A DNA stretch of 64,000 bases, from the NCBI RefSeq assembly GCF_050624435.1, contig NC_134547.1, positions 31,037,919 to 31,101,918 of the forward strand, written 5' to 3'. This document shows positions 45,814 to 57,299 of the stretch, in pieces. Origin of the DNA: Tenrec ecaudatus. Lineage: Eukaryota; Chordata; Mammalia; Afrosoricida; Tenrecidae. A program made the translations under genes and the position numbers. Position 1 is the first letter of the stretch, and every line of letters begins with the position of its first letter. The notes under the pieces are model-generated. The model ran no database searches. It was not told the DNA's origin and worked only from the letters and a program-made list of their open reading frames with translations.

Positions 45814-45853
45814 ATGCCGAGGAGGAAGCAGCAGGCGCCCCGGCGCGCAGCAG
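45814..45853 (+). CDS. TSHZ3: teashirt zinc finger homeobox 3, first coding exon (partial gene)
   Basis: TSHZ3 is a nuclear transcriptional regulator with atypical C2H2 zinc fingers and a homeodomain, acting in development (smooth muscle, neural and respiratory-circuit roles are known for the family). The exon codes MPRRKQQAPRRAA plus one base and ends at donor 'gcag|gtacgagc' (GT at 45854-45855), phase 1. Teashirt genes share this layout: a tiny first coding exon, a very long intron, then one huge exon with the rest of the protein. TSHZ1 has 'RRSAA' and TSHZ2 'PKRAAG' after 'QQA', so 'PRRAA' fits TSHZ3. The start has A at -3 and lies in a CpG island; no other ATG competes nearby. The large second exon is beyond the right edge. 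Confidence 0.85.
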
Positions 45854-47859
45854 GTACGAGCCGCTTCCCCTTCCTCCTCTCCTCCTCTTCCTCTCCCAGC
45901 GAGGCGCCTGCAGCCGGCGGCCGCCCGGCTCCGGCTCCGGCTCCTACTCTTCGCCCCTCGGCCGGTGCAGGCGCTGAGTAACTCTGGGGCGCCGGGCTCG
46001 CCCGCCCGCCGCTCGCGGATTTGGGTACGCTCCCCGGCGCCCCCCGGACGCCCGCTGAGCTCTGGCACCCACTTCGGGAACCTCGCTCGGGGCGAACGGG
46101 ATTGGGTTGGGTCCCTGCCACCTCAGCTCTCGGGCCGCGGAAGTGGTGGAAAGGAACCCCTGTCTGCCTCTTTCGGTGGGGGTGGGTGGGGGCGGGCGGG
46201 CGGGGTCACCTGAGTTCCCCGGGACACCTTCGGTGCCCTCCCGGGGCCGGACGGTGGGGGACCGCCGGTGCCTTCGGAGGCAGAGCCCGCGAGCGGTGAG
46301 TGAGTAGGTCCCCTTGGCCACCTTACTGCTAATCGGATTGATTCTTCATTTATTGGGCCCGAGCAGGGCACGGCGGTGGAAAGCTAAGCGCCCAGGGTCT
46401 GGGTATTGTCAGCTGCCTGTCAAGTCAGCCTTGGAGCAGAGATGGCGTGGCTTTCGGCCCGTTGGTTGCTCGTGCCCCTACCCCTCCTTCCGCTGCTTCG
46501 CCCACCCTCTCCTACCACTTAGTTCCGGGACATGTCTGAGTACTTTTCTTCTTCTTCGGCTTTCTTTCCCCTTTCTTCTTTTGCTGCCAGGAGTGTCAAC
46601 TCCTGTTAAGATTGAGCTGATTTTTTTTTTCTTGGAAAAAGCATCATTGAAAACAAAACAAAACCCCACACACATAACATTATTTTGCAATAATGTCATT
46701 TGGGGGCATGTTGCCTGGAAGAAGGGTTTCTGGCCAGTTGCCACCCTTGATTTGATGACTGATTGATCGCCCTTCATGCTGCTGCCTTTGATCTATTCAT
46801 TCCCAATAAACATCAATAAATCACTGGCAATAGTGAGGCCAACCTCTGTTATGTCAGGAGGGCCCTGTCAGAGCAACTTTAGGGATTCGGGCGGATTGCC
46901 TGGAGGACCACATATGGACGTGATGTATTTTGATATGAGTAACACTCAGATGTGCGGAGGTTCAGATTCTGAGAGGAGGTTCTTTTCTCTGGCCTTCTTT
47001 TGGTGGAAGCAGGAGGGTGAAGGGTAGGGCCAGGCTCTGCGCTCTCCTGGTGCTCTTCTGCCGTCCCGAGAGGGCCTGGAGCTACCAGAGGTGGTGGTGG
47101 TTGGTTCCCATGCCTGCCAGCAGCACCAGTACAGCCCATCCTATGCCTGCGTGCTGGCTGCAGGGCCTCCATACCCTGGTCCCACAGGGAAAGGAGGGAC
47201 CTTGTGCTCCAGGCACTGGATTTTCCTGCCAGTGTCTTTAGAAAACCAGACTTGGGTTGGGGCATATCATGCATGCAGGTCTTACTCTTTGTCCTCCGTT
47301 TTGCCCCGTTGTTTAAAAGTTTTGACAACCCAGTGGTGACTGTAGGGAAAGGGCTGCCTTCCGCCTCACCTTGTAATGTCAATCCCACCCTTCACCAGTG
47401 CACTTACCTGCCCAGAATAAGCCCTCAAAGTTTGCAGGGCTCCTTCAGAAAGTTAGGCTGGAGGAGAGTCTCCAGCTCACAGTTGTCTTTCCTTTGTGGA
47501 CGCCTGGTTTAAGGTAGCCATGCACCTGGAATGGGTGAACCCTGTGCGATGACAACTTTCCACTTGGTCGGGGACTGCCTTCGTGTGACATCTTTTATTT
47601 ATTTAGTTTTATCTCCCTCCGACCATCTGCAGCCCTTCTATGCTGCTTCTGCTCACATACCTAGATCCATGTACATATGCACATCTCTGTACACACACAT
47701 CTAGGTCTGTATGGGAGGGAACAGGGGAATGGATGGTTCATTTTATTTCTTTCAGCTTTTTGAAAGCAACCTGTTCACTAACCTTTTTGGCACCTTTAAG
47801 AAAAGCTAGCCAGGAAATCTTAGGTCAGTTAAGAAATATTCATTACATAAAAACTTGAC

Positions 47860-48060
47860 TGCACGACTAATAGGAGATGGAAGAATGGTTTTGCTCTATC
47901 AAAATGACCCGTCAAAACGACTTTGTTTCATATTTGATTTAATTGTCTCTCCCCTGACAGGCACATTCATCAATAGCTTAATGGTCAATCAGAAGTTGGC
48001 AGCCTGAGTGCTTTCTTTCTTTCTCGTACCCTGGTTTTGGATTTAGTTTATCAGAATGCC
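47860..48060. promoter_or_regulatory. candidate conserved intronic element
   Basis: Unique block with 'actaataggagatggaagaa', 'gtttcatatttgatttaatt', 'tcatcaatagcttaatggtc' and 'aatcagaagttggcagcctg'. It contains TAAT/ATTA cores and an ATCAATAG/TCAATCA pair. Inferred. Confidence 0.4.
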
Positions 48061-48549
48061 TCTGCCTAATGGATGTGTGGAGGAGGGGTGGAGGATGACT
48101 GAAGGGCTGGCTACTTATTTAAGAAGAGTACAGAGAAAGAATCAAAGAAGATTAAAAAAAAAAGACACCCCAAAACAACAACGACAACACACACGCACAT
48201 AGCTACCCCCTCCTCATTTTAGGCTGGATGTGGGTACACACCGAGCAATAAGTAAGCTGTTGTTGCTTCGATGGACAAGAGACTTCCAATGTTCCGTCCC
48301 GTTCCCCCCACCTTTTTTTTTTTTTTTTAAGTTCTCACAGCTGCAAGCTATAAGGTTCAGGCCTGCTTTTGTAGCATAGTGGGGAGTGATGACAAATTGA
48401 TTGCTTAGTACTAATAGAGAGAGAGGGGAAAGGCAAGATGTCGGCTGATGGGTAACTGGAAATCCAGTCCCCAGCAACCTTGAGAATACTCGAGAATTTT
48501 ATTTTTCCCCCTCCAAACTGAAAGGTCCGCTCAGCCATAAAAAAAGAAA

Positions 48550-48765
48550 AGTTGTTTTGCCAGCTTCATTAGTGTTCACCTAATTAGCTGTAAACCTGAT
48601 GGATTTCTGACAGCTTTAATGATTGGAGATGACAAGCTCAACGCAATGTCATCCAGCAGAATTAGGTTTGCAGCTAGTTTGATGTAATCAAGTTGATATT
48701 ACACAGTCCTGGCTGCCTTTAGTTGTGCATTAACTCAATTTTCTACTGCAGGTGACAAATGGGCT
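48550..48765. promoter_or_regulatory. candidate conserved intronic element
   Basis: Dense homeodomain-type words are packed in about 200 bp: 'cacctaattagctgtaaacc', 'gacagctttaatgattgga', 'cagcagaattaggtttgcag', 'gtttgatgtaatcaagttga' and 'gcattaactcaattttctac'. No repeat is present. This is one of the strongest enhancer-like blocks in the window by texture. Confidence 0.5.
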
Positions 48766-49016
48766 TTGGTACCTGGATAATCATGTCATAGGAATTAGGG
48801 CCCTTTTAATGGTCTGGGCTACAATCACAACCACAAAGGGGCTGAGCGCTGGGCAGAGCTTCCAGGCCTTGTACACAGGTGCACACAGCCTGCCCAGGCC
48901 ACATGTCACCCTGTTCTCAGAGAGACCCTCGCAGGCTCTAAGAATGCCTGAAAAGACATCAATCTGGACTTGGAGATGTTTTGTGTGTTTGGGGGAATTG
49001 AAATGATCCATGGTTT

Positions 49017-49019
<3 letters not shown>

Positions 49020-49091
<72 letters not shown>
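49020..49091. repeat. (GA)n microsatellite
   Basis: About 36 perfect GA units with no interruption, a long allele likely to be polymorphic. Confidence 0.95.
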
Positions 49092-49094
<3 letters not shown>

Positions 49095-50029
49095 TCTTTA
49101 CCTGTAAAGGAAACCTAGGCAGGCATTTCCCCTTGCAGGAATGGGGGCTCAGAGGCCAGTGCAGCAAGTACTGGGCAGACCCAGCCGCCCTGAGAGTCTC
49201 AGAGGAGCAAGCAGAGTGCAGGCGGGTGTTCTTCCGGCAAAAGGACTATTCTTCTCGGCTTGCAATCTGGTTCTTCTGTGTAGCACTGAAAAGGCCACGC
49301 AGAAATGTGGGGCACACCTTCAAGAGTATGTAGCCATTCTCACATGGGAAGGAAAATAGGAAATCATAAAAAGCCATTGCCTATAACTGAAAAAAAAGAA
49401 ATCCCTCAGCAAACTACTTGTCACCGACCTTTGGGATCTTGTTCATGGAAAAATAACAGTTTTGCATGGAGTGTTGTGGTGGTAAGGTTGGGACATTTGT
49501 TGCATTGCTATGGGCCCTGTTGGGTTGGTGGGCGGTGTGGAAGAACACGCTGGTTGCAGTGGAACAGGGCTGAGCTCCTGTGGGCCAGACAGGAGGGGTT
49601 TCACATTCCAGGATTCAGGCGGCATGCCGTGAGGGATGGGTCACCTGGTGGTGTCAGATCCAGGTGCCCAGAAGCCCCCGGAAGCACAGGGGGTAGGCAA
49701 GGAAGCCTTTTAGCATCAATCTAGGAAATTTATTCACTGCCAACCCAGCTTTCGATTCCGTTTTGGATAGTCTCTCTTGTAGCCAAGTGACAAAACGTCT
49801 GATTTGGGCCAGCCTCTGATTTTCCTCCCTGTTACTATAAAATGAGAAAAAACAATGTGAATTAAAAAGAAAAATGAAAATGAAGACGAAAGAGAAAAAC
49901 AAAAGGGGCCAGGAGGCAAAGCTATTCCCCCGATCTGTGCATGGGGAAGAGAATCTTCCAGAATCAGCGGCCATGCCCCCGTCATCCTGACAACTGTCAG
50001 TTAGGGCTTCAGTGCTCTCCAGGGCCACA

Positions 50030-50190
50030 CTTGATTGTGAGCGGTTGATGTTGTCATTTTGTCCTCTCTGTTGCCTTGAGCGCGCTCAGGAGCGGGAGCG
50101 AGCTAGTCAATAACTGATGTATCAGCAGTTATGCCCTAAATTGCCTTGCAAGTCTGCATTTCCCCCCTCTTTTTACTAAAGATGGTTTTG
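50030..50190. promoter_or_regulatory. candidate conserved intronic element
   Basis: 'ctagtcaataactgatgtat' followed by 'cagcagttatgccctaaatt' forms a short palindrome (ATAACTG...CAGTTAT at 50110-50132). It continues 'ttactaaagatggttttgta'. Unique and repeat-free. Confidence 0.35.
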
Positions 50191-50499
50191 TAAAGTGATT
50201 CGAATGAAAGGTGACTGCTCTGGGCTGTCGGGAAAGGCGGCAACCAGGTGAGTTCACAGCATTAGCGCTGTCACCCAGCCTGGGCCGCCAAGCCAGGCGG
50301 GGGCTCCCGGAAGGACAGGGGAAGTGCCCCAGTGCTCGCGTGTGTCATGGCCGAATTAGGATGGGTGCACACAGGCAGGGCCGCAGAGAGACAGGAGTCT
50401 GGAGTCCCCAGTGTCCAACCCCAGCCCAGCTCACGGCTGTCCTGTGGAGCCCAACTCCCAGTGAGCCTGGTTAGGGAAGAGGAGAACCACCCGATAGCA

Positions 50500-50627
50500 T
50501 TCCCAAGGTTCTAAATCTTTATGGAAGCCAACTGCCATAGCGTCCCTCCTTAAACCGTTGGGTGGGTTTGAACTGTTGACCTTTTGGTTCGCTGTCCAGT
50601 GCTTTAATCACCAGGCCACCAGGACCA
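50500..50627 (-). repeat. AfroSINE-type SINE, antisense, 3' part lost
   Basis: 'tcccaaggttctaaatcttt', 'ggtgggtttgaactgttgac' (inverted box B), 'ccttttggttcgctgtccag' and 'atcaccaggccaccagga'. It is the first SINE in the intron. Confidence 0.85.
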
Positions 50628-50934
50628 GCATAGGATCTCACAGCCATGTGGAATCCAATCACTGGAGCAGTTCGTGGCTGCTTACGACTTCCCTGCAGGC
50701 CCATGTTATTCTTGCCTGTCGCTGGACAAACAAGGACAAAAATATTTGGTCTCATCAGTTAAAAAAAGAAAAGACAAGAAAGTAGGGGTGGGTGTCCTGC
50801 GTTCTGTGCTCCTGGCCAACTCAGGGCGGGATGTGGGCCTTTAGTAACAGCCCTAGAGCAGTGCTCCACAGCCCGGAGCGGAGCCAGGGCAGAACCGGGG
50901 AGAACAGTGGCATCTGTACCCAAAACATCCTCAG

Positions 50935-51560
50935 GTGCTTGTCATTTGTTTTTTGAAATCCATTTATATATTTTTCAGTTATGCTTCAGATTGTGGTTTC
51001 TCATTCTGCAATTAGAAAATGAAAGGTGAACACAGTACCCTGTATTTGGTAACCCTGATATGGACTGATAGATCCAGACAGATAATGTGCCGTTGTAATT
51101 AGACTCAATGGACAGGCAGTCATTTTTAAATTCTTTGACATTGCATAAAATTGTCATATAATAAGATAAGATGACAATTTTATGTTAGGTTGATAAAGTG
51201 TCCTGATACATGCATTTAAATGTCTGTAAGTCTTTTTTTTAACCAGACAGATTAATTGTAGTTTTCAGTATTTACAGTTCATCCTTAAAATTAATTTTTA
51301 ACATACCACTAAACAATAGCTATGGATATACATTTTATCTCTATTTATATACATATTTTTTATCCCTTATGTTTTTTTCTTAACCCCCTTCTAAATTTCT
51401 ACCTGGATTGTCAAGATTCAATCTGACTTGAGTTGCTTTTCTTAATTTTGCAACACTTGTAAAAATTCACACCAGGTACGGATGTCAACATTCAGGTCAC
51501 TGAATTGAATGTTTGTGACTGGAATGAAAGTAAGCATGTTTGAAAGTTGTTGTTTTTTTC
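50935..51560. promoter_or_regulatory. AT-rich intronic block, possibly conserved
   Basis: About 600 bp of repeat-free AT-rich DNA: 'gtaattagactcaatggaca', 'gtatttacagttcatcctta', 'aaattaatttttaacatacc' and 'cactgaattgaatgtttgtg'. It could be a conserved element or simply a low-GC stretch. Confidence 0.3.
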
Positions 51561-52479
51561 TCTGAAATATCGTAATCGAATCCAGTCAGCTGACGACGAC
51601 TGGTCTGAGCAGGTGTCATCCTCTAGGGTTAGGAATCTTGATTAGAAAGATTTCATCGTGTCTTTCAAGAATGGATGTTGTTTAAGCGCCATTTGAAAAG
51701 AGAAGCCATAGCTAACCCGGACACTGGGTTTGATCAGCACCTAGAGTCTTGGGTTTTGTTACCTTCGATGCTATACGTTATTTCAGTATCTCACCCTGAG
51801 GGGCTCAGGAGACATGGGGGTGGGGGTGGAAACATCTTCCTAAAGACTACGTTACCTGGAATTTTCAGACACCTCTTCCGTTTATTTATTTATCGACCTA
51901 TATATCTATTTGGGTTTGGAAAGGTGTGGCTCTTGAAGAATAAATTTGTTTGGGCTTAATGATCAATTATTAATTCATACTGTCAGGACACATGTTATTA
52001 ATTATGCCTGTGTTTTCTTCATCCACAGCAGCTGTTGGGGAAGGAGGGGAGGCTCAGATTATCTTTGGGAAGGAGCATGCCAACCAAAGCAAGTCACTCC
52101 CCAATTCCTTGTTATCATCTTCTTGGTCCCCTGGCTTTGTGGATAAAGGATCGCAGGGGCAGAGTGAAGAGAGAATGGAAACACAAATGTTAGACCAGAG
52201 CGGACACTGGCAAATGCTCTTCACTTAAAAGGAAGGCCAACTCACAAAGGCCTGTGACCCAGCAGAATTCTGGGGTGCACCTATCTATTTGCCAACACCC
52301 CCCCTCCCACTCCGCCCAAGTCCAGTTTGGGATCTGGTGCCATCTCCCGTTTCACCCCTTGCCCCCCCATCCCCTTACTCTGCCTGAGGGCTTGAGGTCA
52401 TTTTGAAAGTTTCTAGTAGCAGGGGAAAAAACACTCTAAATGCTTGCTTGTTCCCCAAACTGGAACCTATTCTTAATGG

Positions 52480-52760
52480 AGAGCAAAGGGCTGTTTGGTA
52501 AGATACGTGAAATGACTCAAATTCATTGACTTTTGATTTTTCATTCTCATCATTGAATCGGGCCTGTGTTTCAGTTTCCTCAGAGTTCTTTGAGAAATGC
52601 ATGTTGCATAAAATAGGCAATTTTTAATGAACAATTTAATGTAAATGGGTTTTGAATTTAAATTAATATTAATGAAGCCTTGAGTGAATTTATTTTGCAT
52701 ACGTAAAGACTTGTACGTCTTTCACCCATGCGCTTTCTCCTTTCTGTAGTAACACTGGTT
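52480..52760. promoter_or_regulatory. candidate conserved intronic element
   Basis: 'gacttttgatttttcattct', 'taatgaacaatttaatgtaa', 'gaatttaaattaatattaat' and 'ggttagctggattagccagt'. The last contains a bicoid-type GGATTA core. Unique AT-rich block. Confidence 0.4.
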
Positions 52761-52999
52761 AGCTGGATTAGCCAGTACCTTTTAAAGATCCCCACATGAA
52801 ACGTTGAATTGATTTTCTATGTCCACTCCGACCAATATATAATCAAACCCAAGTGTTTCCGCATTTAGAGGAAACATACCTTGTGTCCTGTTAACTCTCT
52901 CCACTCCTTTCGCCCTGCTTATCCTGCAAGGTGACGTTGGCGTGGCGTTTTCTGCCCAGGAAAAGACACCCATCCCAACAATAGTTTCAACAATCAAGA

Positions 53000-53280
53000 T
53001 GTTTTCTTTCTTTGGCTTACCTCTAATGTATTATGTATCCAGGGATGATGGGAAGTTCTGTAATTAATTCTGTTAGATGTAATTGCTATAATCACTTTGA
53101 TGCCACACATAATAAAGGTAATATGGTAAGCACATAAAAATATAAACACCTTATTGTAACTCGACGTGGAAGCTCCATTCTCATCAGGCCTGGTCTGTAG
53201 ACCGGAGCTCGGTCTTGGGTCGTAGGTGACAATTACCGGAGCTGAGTTAATTGATATTCCAAAGGAGAGTCGTTTATTGG
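53000..53280. promoter_or_regulatory. candidate conserved intronic element
   Basis: 'ttacctctaatgtattatgt', 'ttctgtaattaattctgtta', 'atgtaattgctataatcact' and 'gagctgagttaattgatatt'. It has several TAATTA palindromes and no repeat signature. Confidence 0.45.
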
Positions 53281-53520
53281 AAAGGATGGGCCTTGGCTTG
53301 GCGGGATCTCCAAGCTCCTTGCCTAGGAATCTTAATCCTCGCTTCCTTAAAGAGGGGGTTAATGAAGAAAAGGTGGCCATTCTCTCCTGTAGATGAGGGA
53401 GGTAAACATTTCACAAGTAGCCTAAGTCGTGAGAACCAAAGAAAGGACCAGAGCAGAGGTTTCATATCAAAGGGGGTGCTGGTCTGTGGGTTCTCTCTCT
53501 CCCTCCCCCCCCCTCTCTCT

Positions 53521-53633
<113 letters not shown>

Positions 53634-54189
53634 TGTGCTATTGGGTGACTCGAGAAGGCCCCTTTTCTACCACAAGGCAATTGTAGCAAGAGAGCACAAA
53701 CTATTTGTTGCATGGCTATCACTTTTATCATTATTATTTCTCCAAACGTTTCACAGAGGAGGCTGGGGGAGGTGCCTAACTGTTGCACAAAATACCCAGG
53801 AGGAGCTGGAGCTGGTGTTGCCTGCTAGACTGAAACCTCAGGCGGGGAGTCAGCAAACACTCCCACCCCCAACCCACCCAGCTCTCCATGCACCTTTCTC
53901 CCCCAGATCCAAGCCACTGTTCTGGGGCCTCAGGGAAGTTTGTCTGAGAACCTGAGGTACAATCCTGTGAGGGGTGGGGGTGTCTGGGGGATGGATTTTA
54001 AATGGGCTTAAAATGTTCGCTGTCAGTGCAGCTCTGGGAGGCTGGCAGATGAGGCAGGAAAGGACATCTGGCTATCATGGTGTCAAAGCAAGACATGGCT
54101 CTCTTTGGCACACGCAGTCAGCCCCACACCTTCCTGAGGGCCGTGCCGGTGCTCACCAGGCCTTACCACCCTGATGTCACCTCCAGAGT

Positions 54190-54735
54190 TTGGATGTGAA
54201 GTCTCCACACTGAGATTTTATTTTTTGAAGGGATTGGGTGTGTAAATCACACTCAGGATAAATTAAGGAAGGAGATGGGTGCTGGCGCCTATTTGGACGA
54301 AGAAGAAAAGAGATGGTGTGTTGAGATGACAGGGACAACACTGGTGGCAGTGATACCTTGGATGCTATCCAGTACTGGTGCACTGGGTTTTGCTGCCGAC
54401 TGTGGCCGGCTGGGCAGACACAGCAGCAGCACCTGGGTGCCGACCAGGCAGAGAGGCAGCAGAGTGCTGATGTAGGAGGCCTGGCTGGTCCACGAAGGCT
54501 TCTGGCCCACCAGGTAAGCTAGTGGGCCAGGAGAGGATCTTAGGGATCTGGTCCCTGAGCTGAGACTGAAGCTGGACAGCCAGCAGTCCCCCAGCAGTGA
54601 CACGGAGGAGGAGGCTGGCTTTGATGGCCAGCATGATAAACCGTCTGAGAACTCCATAGGCCCCTGTAATCAGGGCCAGCACTGACATCCTTCTCAAGTT
54701 TGACAGCTCCTTCCTTTTCGCTCCTCACCGCCAAG
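54190..54735 (-). pseudogene. probable processed pseudogene of a membrane protein
   Basis: On the - strand, hydrophobic stretches occur in two frames: 'LAIKASLLLRVTAGGLLAVQ' (frame at 54697-54365) and then, after a shift, 'SYISTLLPLCLVGTQVLLL' (frame at 54657-54289). They join best by a frameshift near 54510. Beyond the second frame comes 'ttcaaaaaataaaatctcag', a polyadenylation-signal-like end, and there are no introns. This is the pattern of a decayed retrocopy. I cannot name the parent gene. Chance frames are the alternative. Confidence 0.45.
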
Positions 54736-54829
54736 ACATTCTCAACTGAATTTCCCTCTCCCCTCCCTCACTGCCTGCGCCCAGCCCGCCCCGCCCCTCC
54801 CCTCCCCTCCTGTGCCCTCCCTCTCCCTC

Positions 54830-54833
<4 letters not shown>

Positions 54834-54875
<42 letters not shown>
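54834..54875. repeat. (GT)n microsatellite
   Basis: About 21 GT units after a C/T-rich stretch. Confidence 0.95.
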
Positions 54876-54876
<1 letters not shown>

Positions 54877-54999
54877 GTTTCATGTTCTTGATCAGTCTCA
54901 GATGCCGGGAATTATTTTTTTTCCGGCGGGAGGGGGAGTGTTGGGTTAGGTTTGTGGGTTGGGCAGGTGTGAGAGGAAGTCTGTTTTTTTTTTTTTTTG

Positions 55000-55330
55000 T
55001 ACTGTAGGCCTGTTGCTAATTAATGTTCCTCCATAAGATTCTGTCGGAGTTGAGTAATGTTTTTGATCTTTATGCCTGATAACTGCATACTTAATGAGAT
55101 TTCAAAGCTGTGAGTGCAGCTCCCTACAATTATTGACAGATGCCTTTTCTTTGCCATTGGGTTCAGCTTCATAAATCCTCCCGCCGTAATGAGGTTCAGC
55201 AGTGCCACCCTGGCAGTGAGCTAATGAAAGGGGGGAGGGCGCAGCGGCGCAGGGCTGTCTGACACATTCTCTCCCTTTAAAATTTACTATGCAGATGTCA
55301 AGCTGCGGGACGATTACTTCAAACATGCTA
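55000..55330. promoter_or_regulatory. strong candidate conserved intronic enhancer
   Basis: About 330 bp of repeat-free sequence: 'ttgctaattaatgttcctcc', 'gagttgagtaatgtttttga', 'acttaatgagatttcaaagc', 'ctacaattattgacagatgc', 'gtaatgaggttcagcagtgc' and 'cagtgagctaatgaaa'. It has many TAAT cores with a TGACAG (MEIS/TGIF-like) site at about 55134. It lies 9.2 kb into the intron. Function is inferred. Confidence 0.5.
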
Positions 55331-56254
55331 ATTTTTATCTGGCTTTTGTGTCAGCCCCCTTTGCCATTAAAAAAATAAATAAAAGGACTAACCTTACTCC
55401 CCACAATCCCTTTCTTTGCTTCTCTCCCCCACTTCTCTCCCTCCCCCCCTTTTGTTTTTAAAATTTAAAGTCACATATTTAATGACCTCTGGTGTGTGAC
55501 CGCTGGGGACTCTGTTACACGCTGACACACGCATGGCCTTTTTGCAGGTACTCAGTGCCAGAATGGTTTGTTGTTGTTTTATGTTGGGCATGGGCAGGCC
55601 AGGGGGTGGGTAAAGCGTGGCTTCCCCAGGCCTCCCGTCAGCCTGCCCTAGGCGTGCACTGGACGCACCCTGGGCTTCATCTCGGAGTTCTGAAACTAAA
55701 TCCTGGTGGAGAAGGGCCGCGCCATGCCAAACAGTCGATTTCCTTTTCAGCGGAGTCATACATCACTGACCCACCCTTCCCTCCTGACAGAATGACATAT
55801 GTCATTTATCACATGGGCCCCAGCCAGACAACGGGGAGGGGTGGAGGAGGGACGCCCAGGTCCCTGTGACGCTGGCTGGCTGTCTCCTCCTCCCCCGGGC
55901 AGGCAGGGTGGCTCCCAGGAGTCCTGCTGATGACTTGGCCAGAGAGGCAGGGGCAGGGGCAGGGGCGAGGCTACCTCGTGGACGGCTGTGTGGCGGGCCA
56001 GGCGCGAGATTGGCAGAGGCCAGGGGGAGGCTATGTTCTTTCCCATTCTCTGCAGAGCAAGCCTCTTCGTCCTTTAAATTCTGCTTTTTTAACCCCCTTT
56101 CCTCTTCCTTTCTTTTTTTTCTTTCGCCTCTAGTGAAGGAAATAAAACTGTGTGTGCGTGTGTGTGTATGAGAGAGAGAGAGAGAAAGAGAGACAGGTAT
56201 CCTTCAAGCTCCCCAGCTGAGAGGTGGTATAAATGGATCTCCGCGCTCCAGGCT

Positions 56255-56400
56255 TCACATGATTCAAACGTGCGTTATTGAAGATGGATGTTCCTTAAGA
56301 AAAGATGGATGGTAGACGCTGGCCTTCGGGTGCCATTTATCATTTTGAATATTATTTAGACTTGCCGTGTAAACCTGAAACTTGAGAGTCGTACGAGCTG
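56255..56400. promoter_or_regulatory. candidate conserved intronic element
   Basis: 'cttcacatgattcaaacgtg', 'tgccatttatcattttgaat' and 'attatttagacttgccgtgt' form a unique stretch between GA-rich and GC-rich surroundings. Confidence 0.35.
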
Positions 56401-56554
56401 GGGCAGTGCTGGGACCTGTGTGTGCCTTGCCATTGATTGGCCTTGGGTTCTCATTGCTGCTGACCGACCTGACCCAGCCCTCCCATTTACAGGACTGCAG
56501 ACCCCTGCCTCTCTAACCCCCGCTCCCCCCTCCATGGCAGCCCCTCCTCCGACG

Positions 56555-56930
56555 AAACAAGAAGGAGGCTTTAATTTGGTCTAATTCCCAAGGACACGGG
56601 AAGATGAAGTATCTGTGATTTATACTTAAGCAAACAGGCAACTTTCTCTCTCTCTCCCTGCCTCACTCACTCTCTCCCCACCACGCCAGTCACGTACCAA
56701 ACATTAAAATATAAACAGAGCAGTAGTTGCGGAAGCCAGAACCGTTGTCTGATTGTTTATTGTTTTTTTTTTAAACCCTCTGCCATGCCTTGAAAAGGAG
56801 TCTGTATTTGAAAAGCTGGAACCCAATGTAACCATTAGAACACACAGCTTGCTCCTCGGTGGTGTGAGAATGAAGACAGGACTTCCGCATCGAAGGGCGA
56901 TTTCTGCTAACAAATGATCTTTGGTGGCTC
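56555..56930. promoter_or_regulatory. candidate conserved intronic element
   Basis: 'ggaggctttaatttggtcta', 'gatgaagtatctgtgattta', 'tgtctgattgtttattgttt' and 'gctaacaaatgatctttggt'. Unique, AT-biased, no repeat. Confidence 0.35.
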
Positions 56931-57299
56931 CTTGTCCCGGGTTCCCAGCAGCCTCCTCCCCTCTGTGTCTGCACTCTGCCCACCGCCCCACCAGGACTGA
57001 TGTGGACAGCTGTGTCCAGGCCCCAGCCGGTTAATCACTGCTAGCTGTGTTTTTGTACCCTTGAGCCCTCTACACCAGGACACCCCCACCTACTGGAAGC
57101 ACTTAGGCAAGCAGGCAGCCTCACCAGCCGGCTGGGCTGGGCTGGGTCTCAGGGAGCCCAGGCTGCCTGCAGCTGCAGCACCCACAGCATTGGCACCAGT
57201 ATTTCTTCTGCTCCGGAGGCCTGGCCGCCTGCACTGTCAGGGGAAAAGGGCAAACAGAAAGTGGCCTTCCTGCTCCAATGCCTGGGCCAGGAGAGGCCC

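Larger units (their letters stand above)
42950..46310. promoter_or_regulatory. CpG island spanning the TSHZ3 promoter and first exon
   Basis: Very dense CpG and G+C over about 3.3 kb, in two lobes (about 43.05-43.75 and 43.93-46.3 kb), free of interspersed repeats. Trinucleotide (CCG/GGC)n runs lie at about 44240-44265, 45180-45200 and 45775-45790. It contains an NF-Y-type CCAAT at 44418-44422 and a TATA-like 'ctttatagcc' at 43648-43657. Broad CpG-island promoters are normal for developmental transcription factors. Long frames here (548 and 423 codons) are compositional artefacts. Confidence 0.9.

Noticed and set aside
45814-45853. Assignment to TSHZ1 or TSHZ2
   Set aside because: TSHZ1 has Ser in 'RRSAA' and TSHZ2 has Lys in 'PKRAAG'; the window reads 'PRRAA' with a split codon, fitting TSHZ3. 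Only 13 residues, so not absolute.
44706-45977. 423-codon plus-strand frame
   Set aside because: Same reason: GC-driven frame crossing the predicted intron and the real exon in the wrong frame.
44422-46068. 548-codon minus-strand frame
   Set aside because: Composition artefact in a CpG island: almost only Gly/Pro/Arg/Ala/Ser codons, no domain, antisense to the TSHZ3 exon, and long frames occur in several phases at once.
49010-49333. plus-strand frame beginning with Arg-Glu repeats
   Set aside because: Translation of the (GA)n microsatellite.
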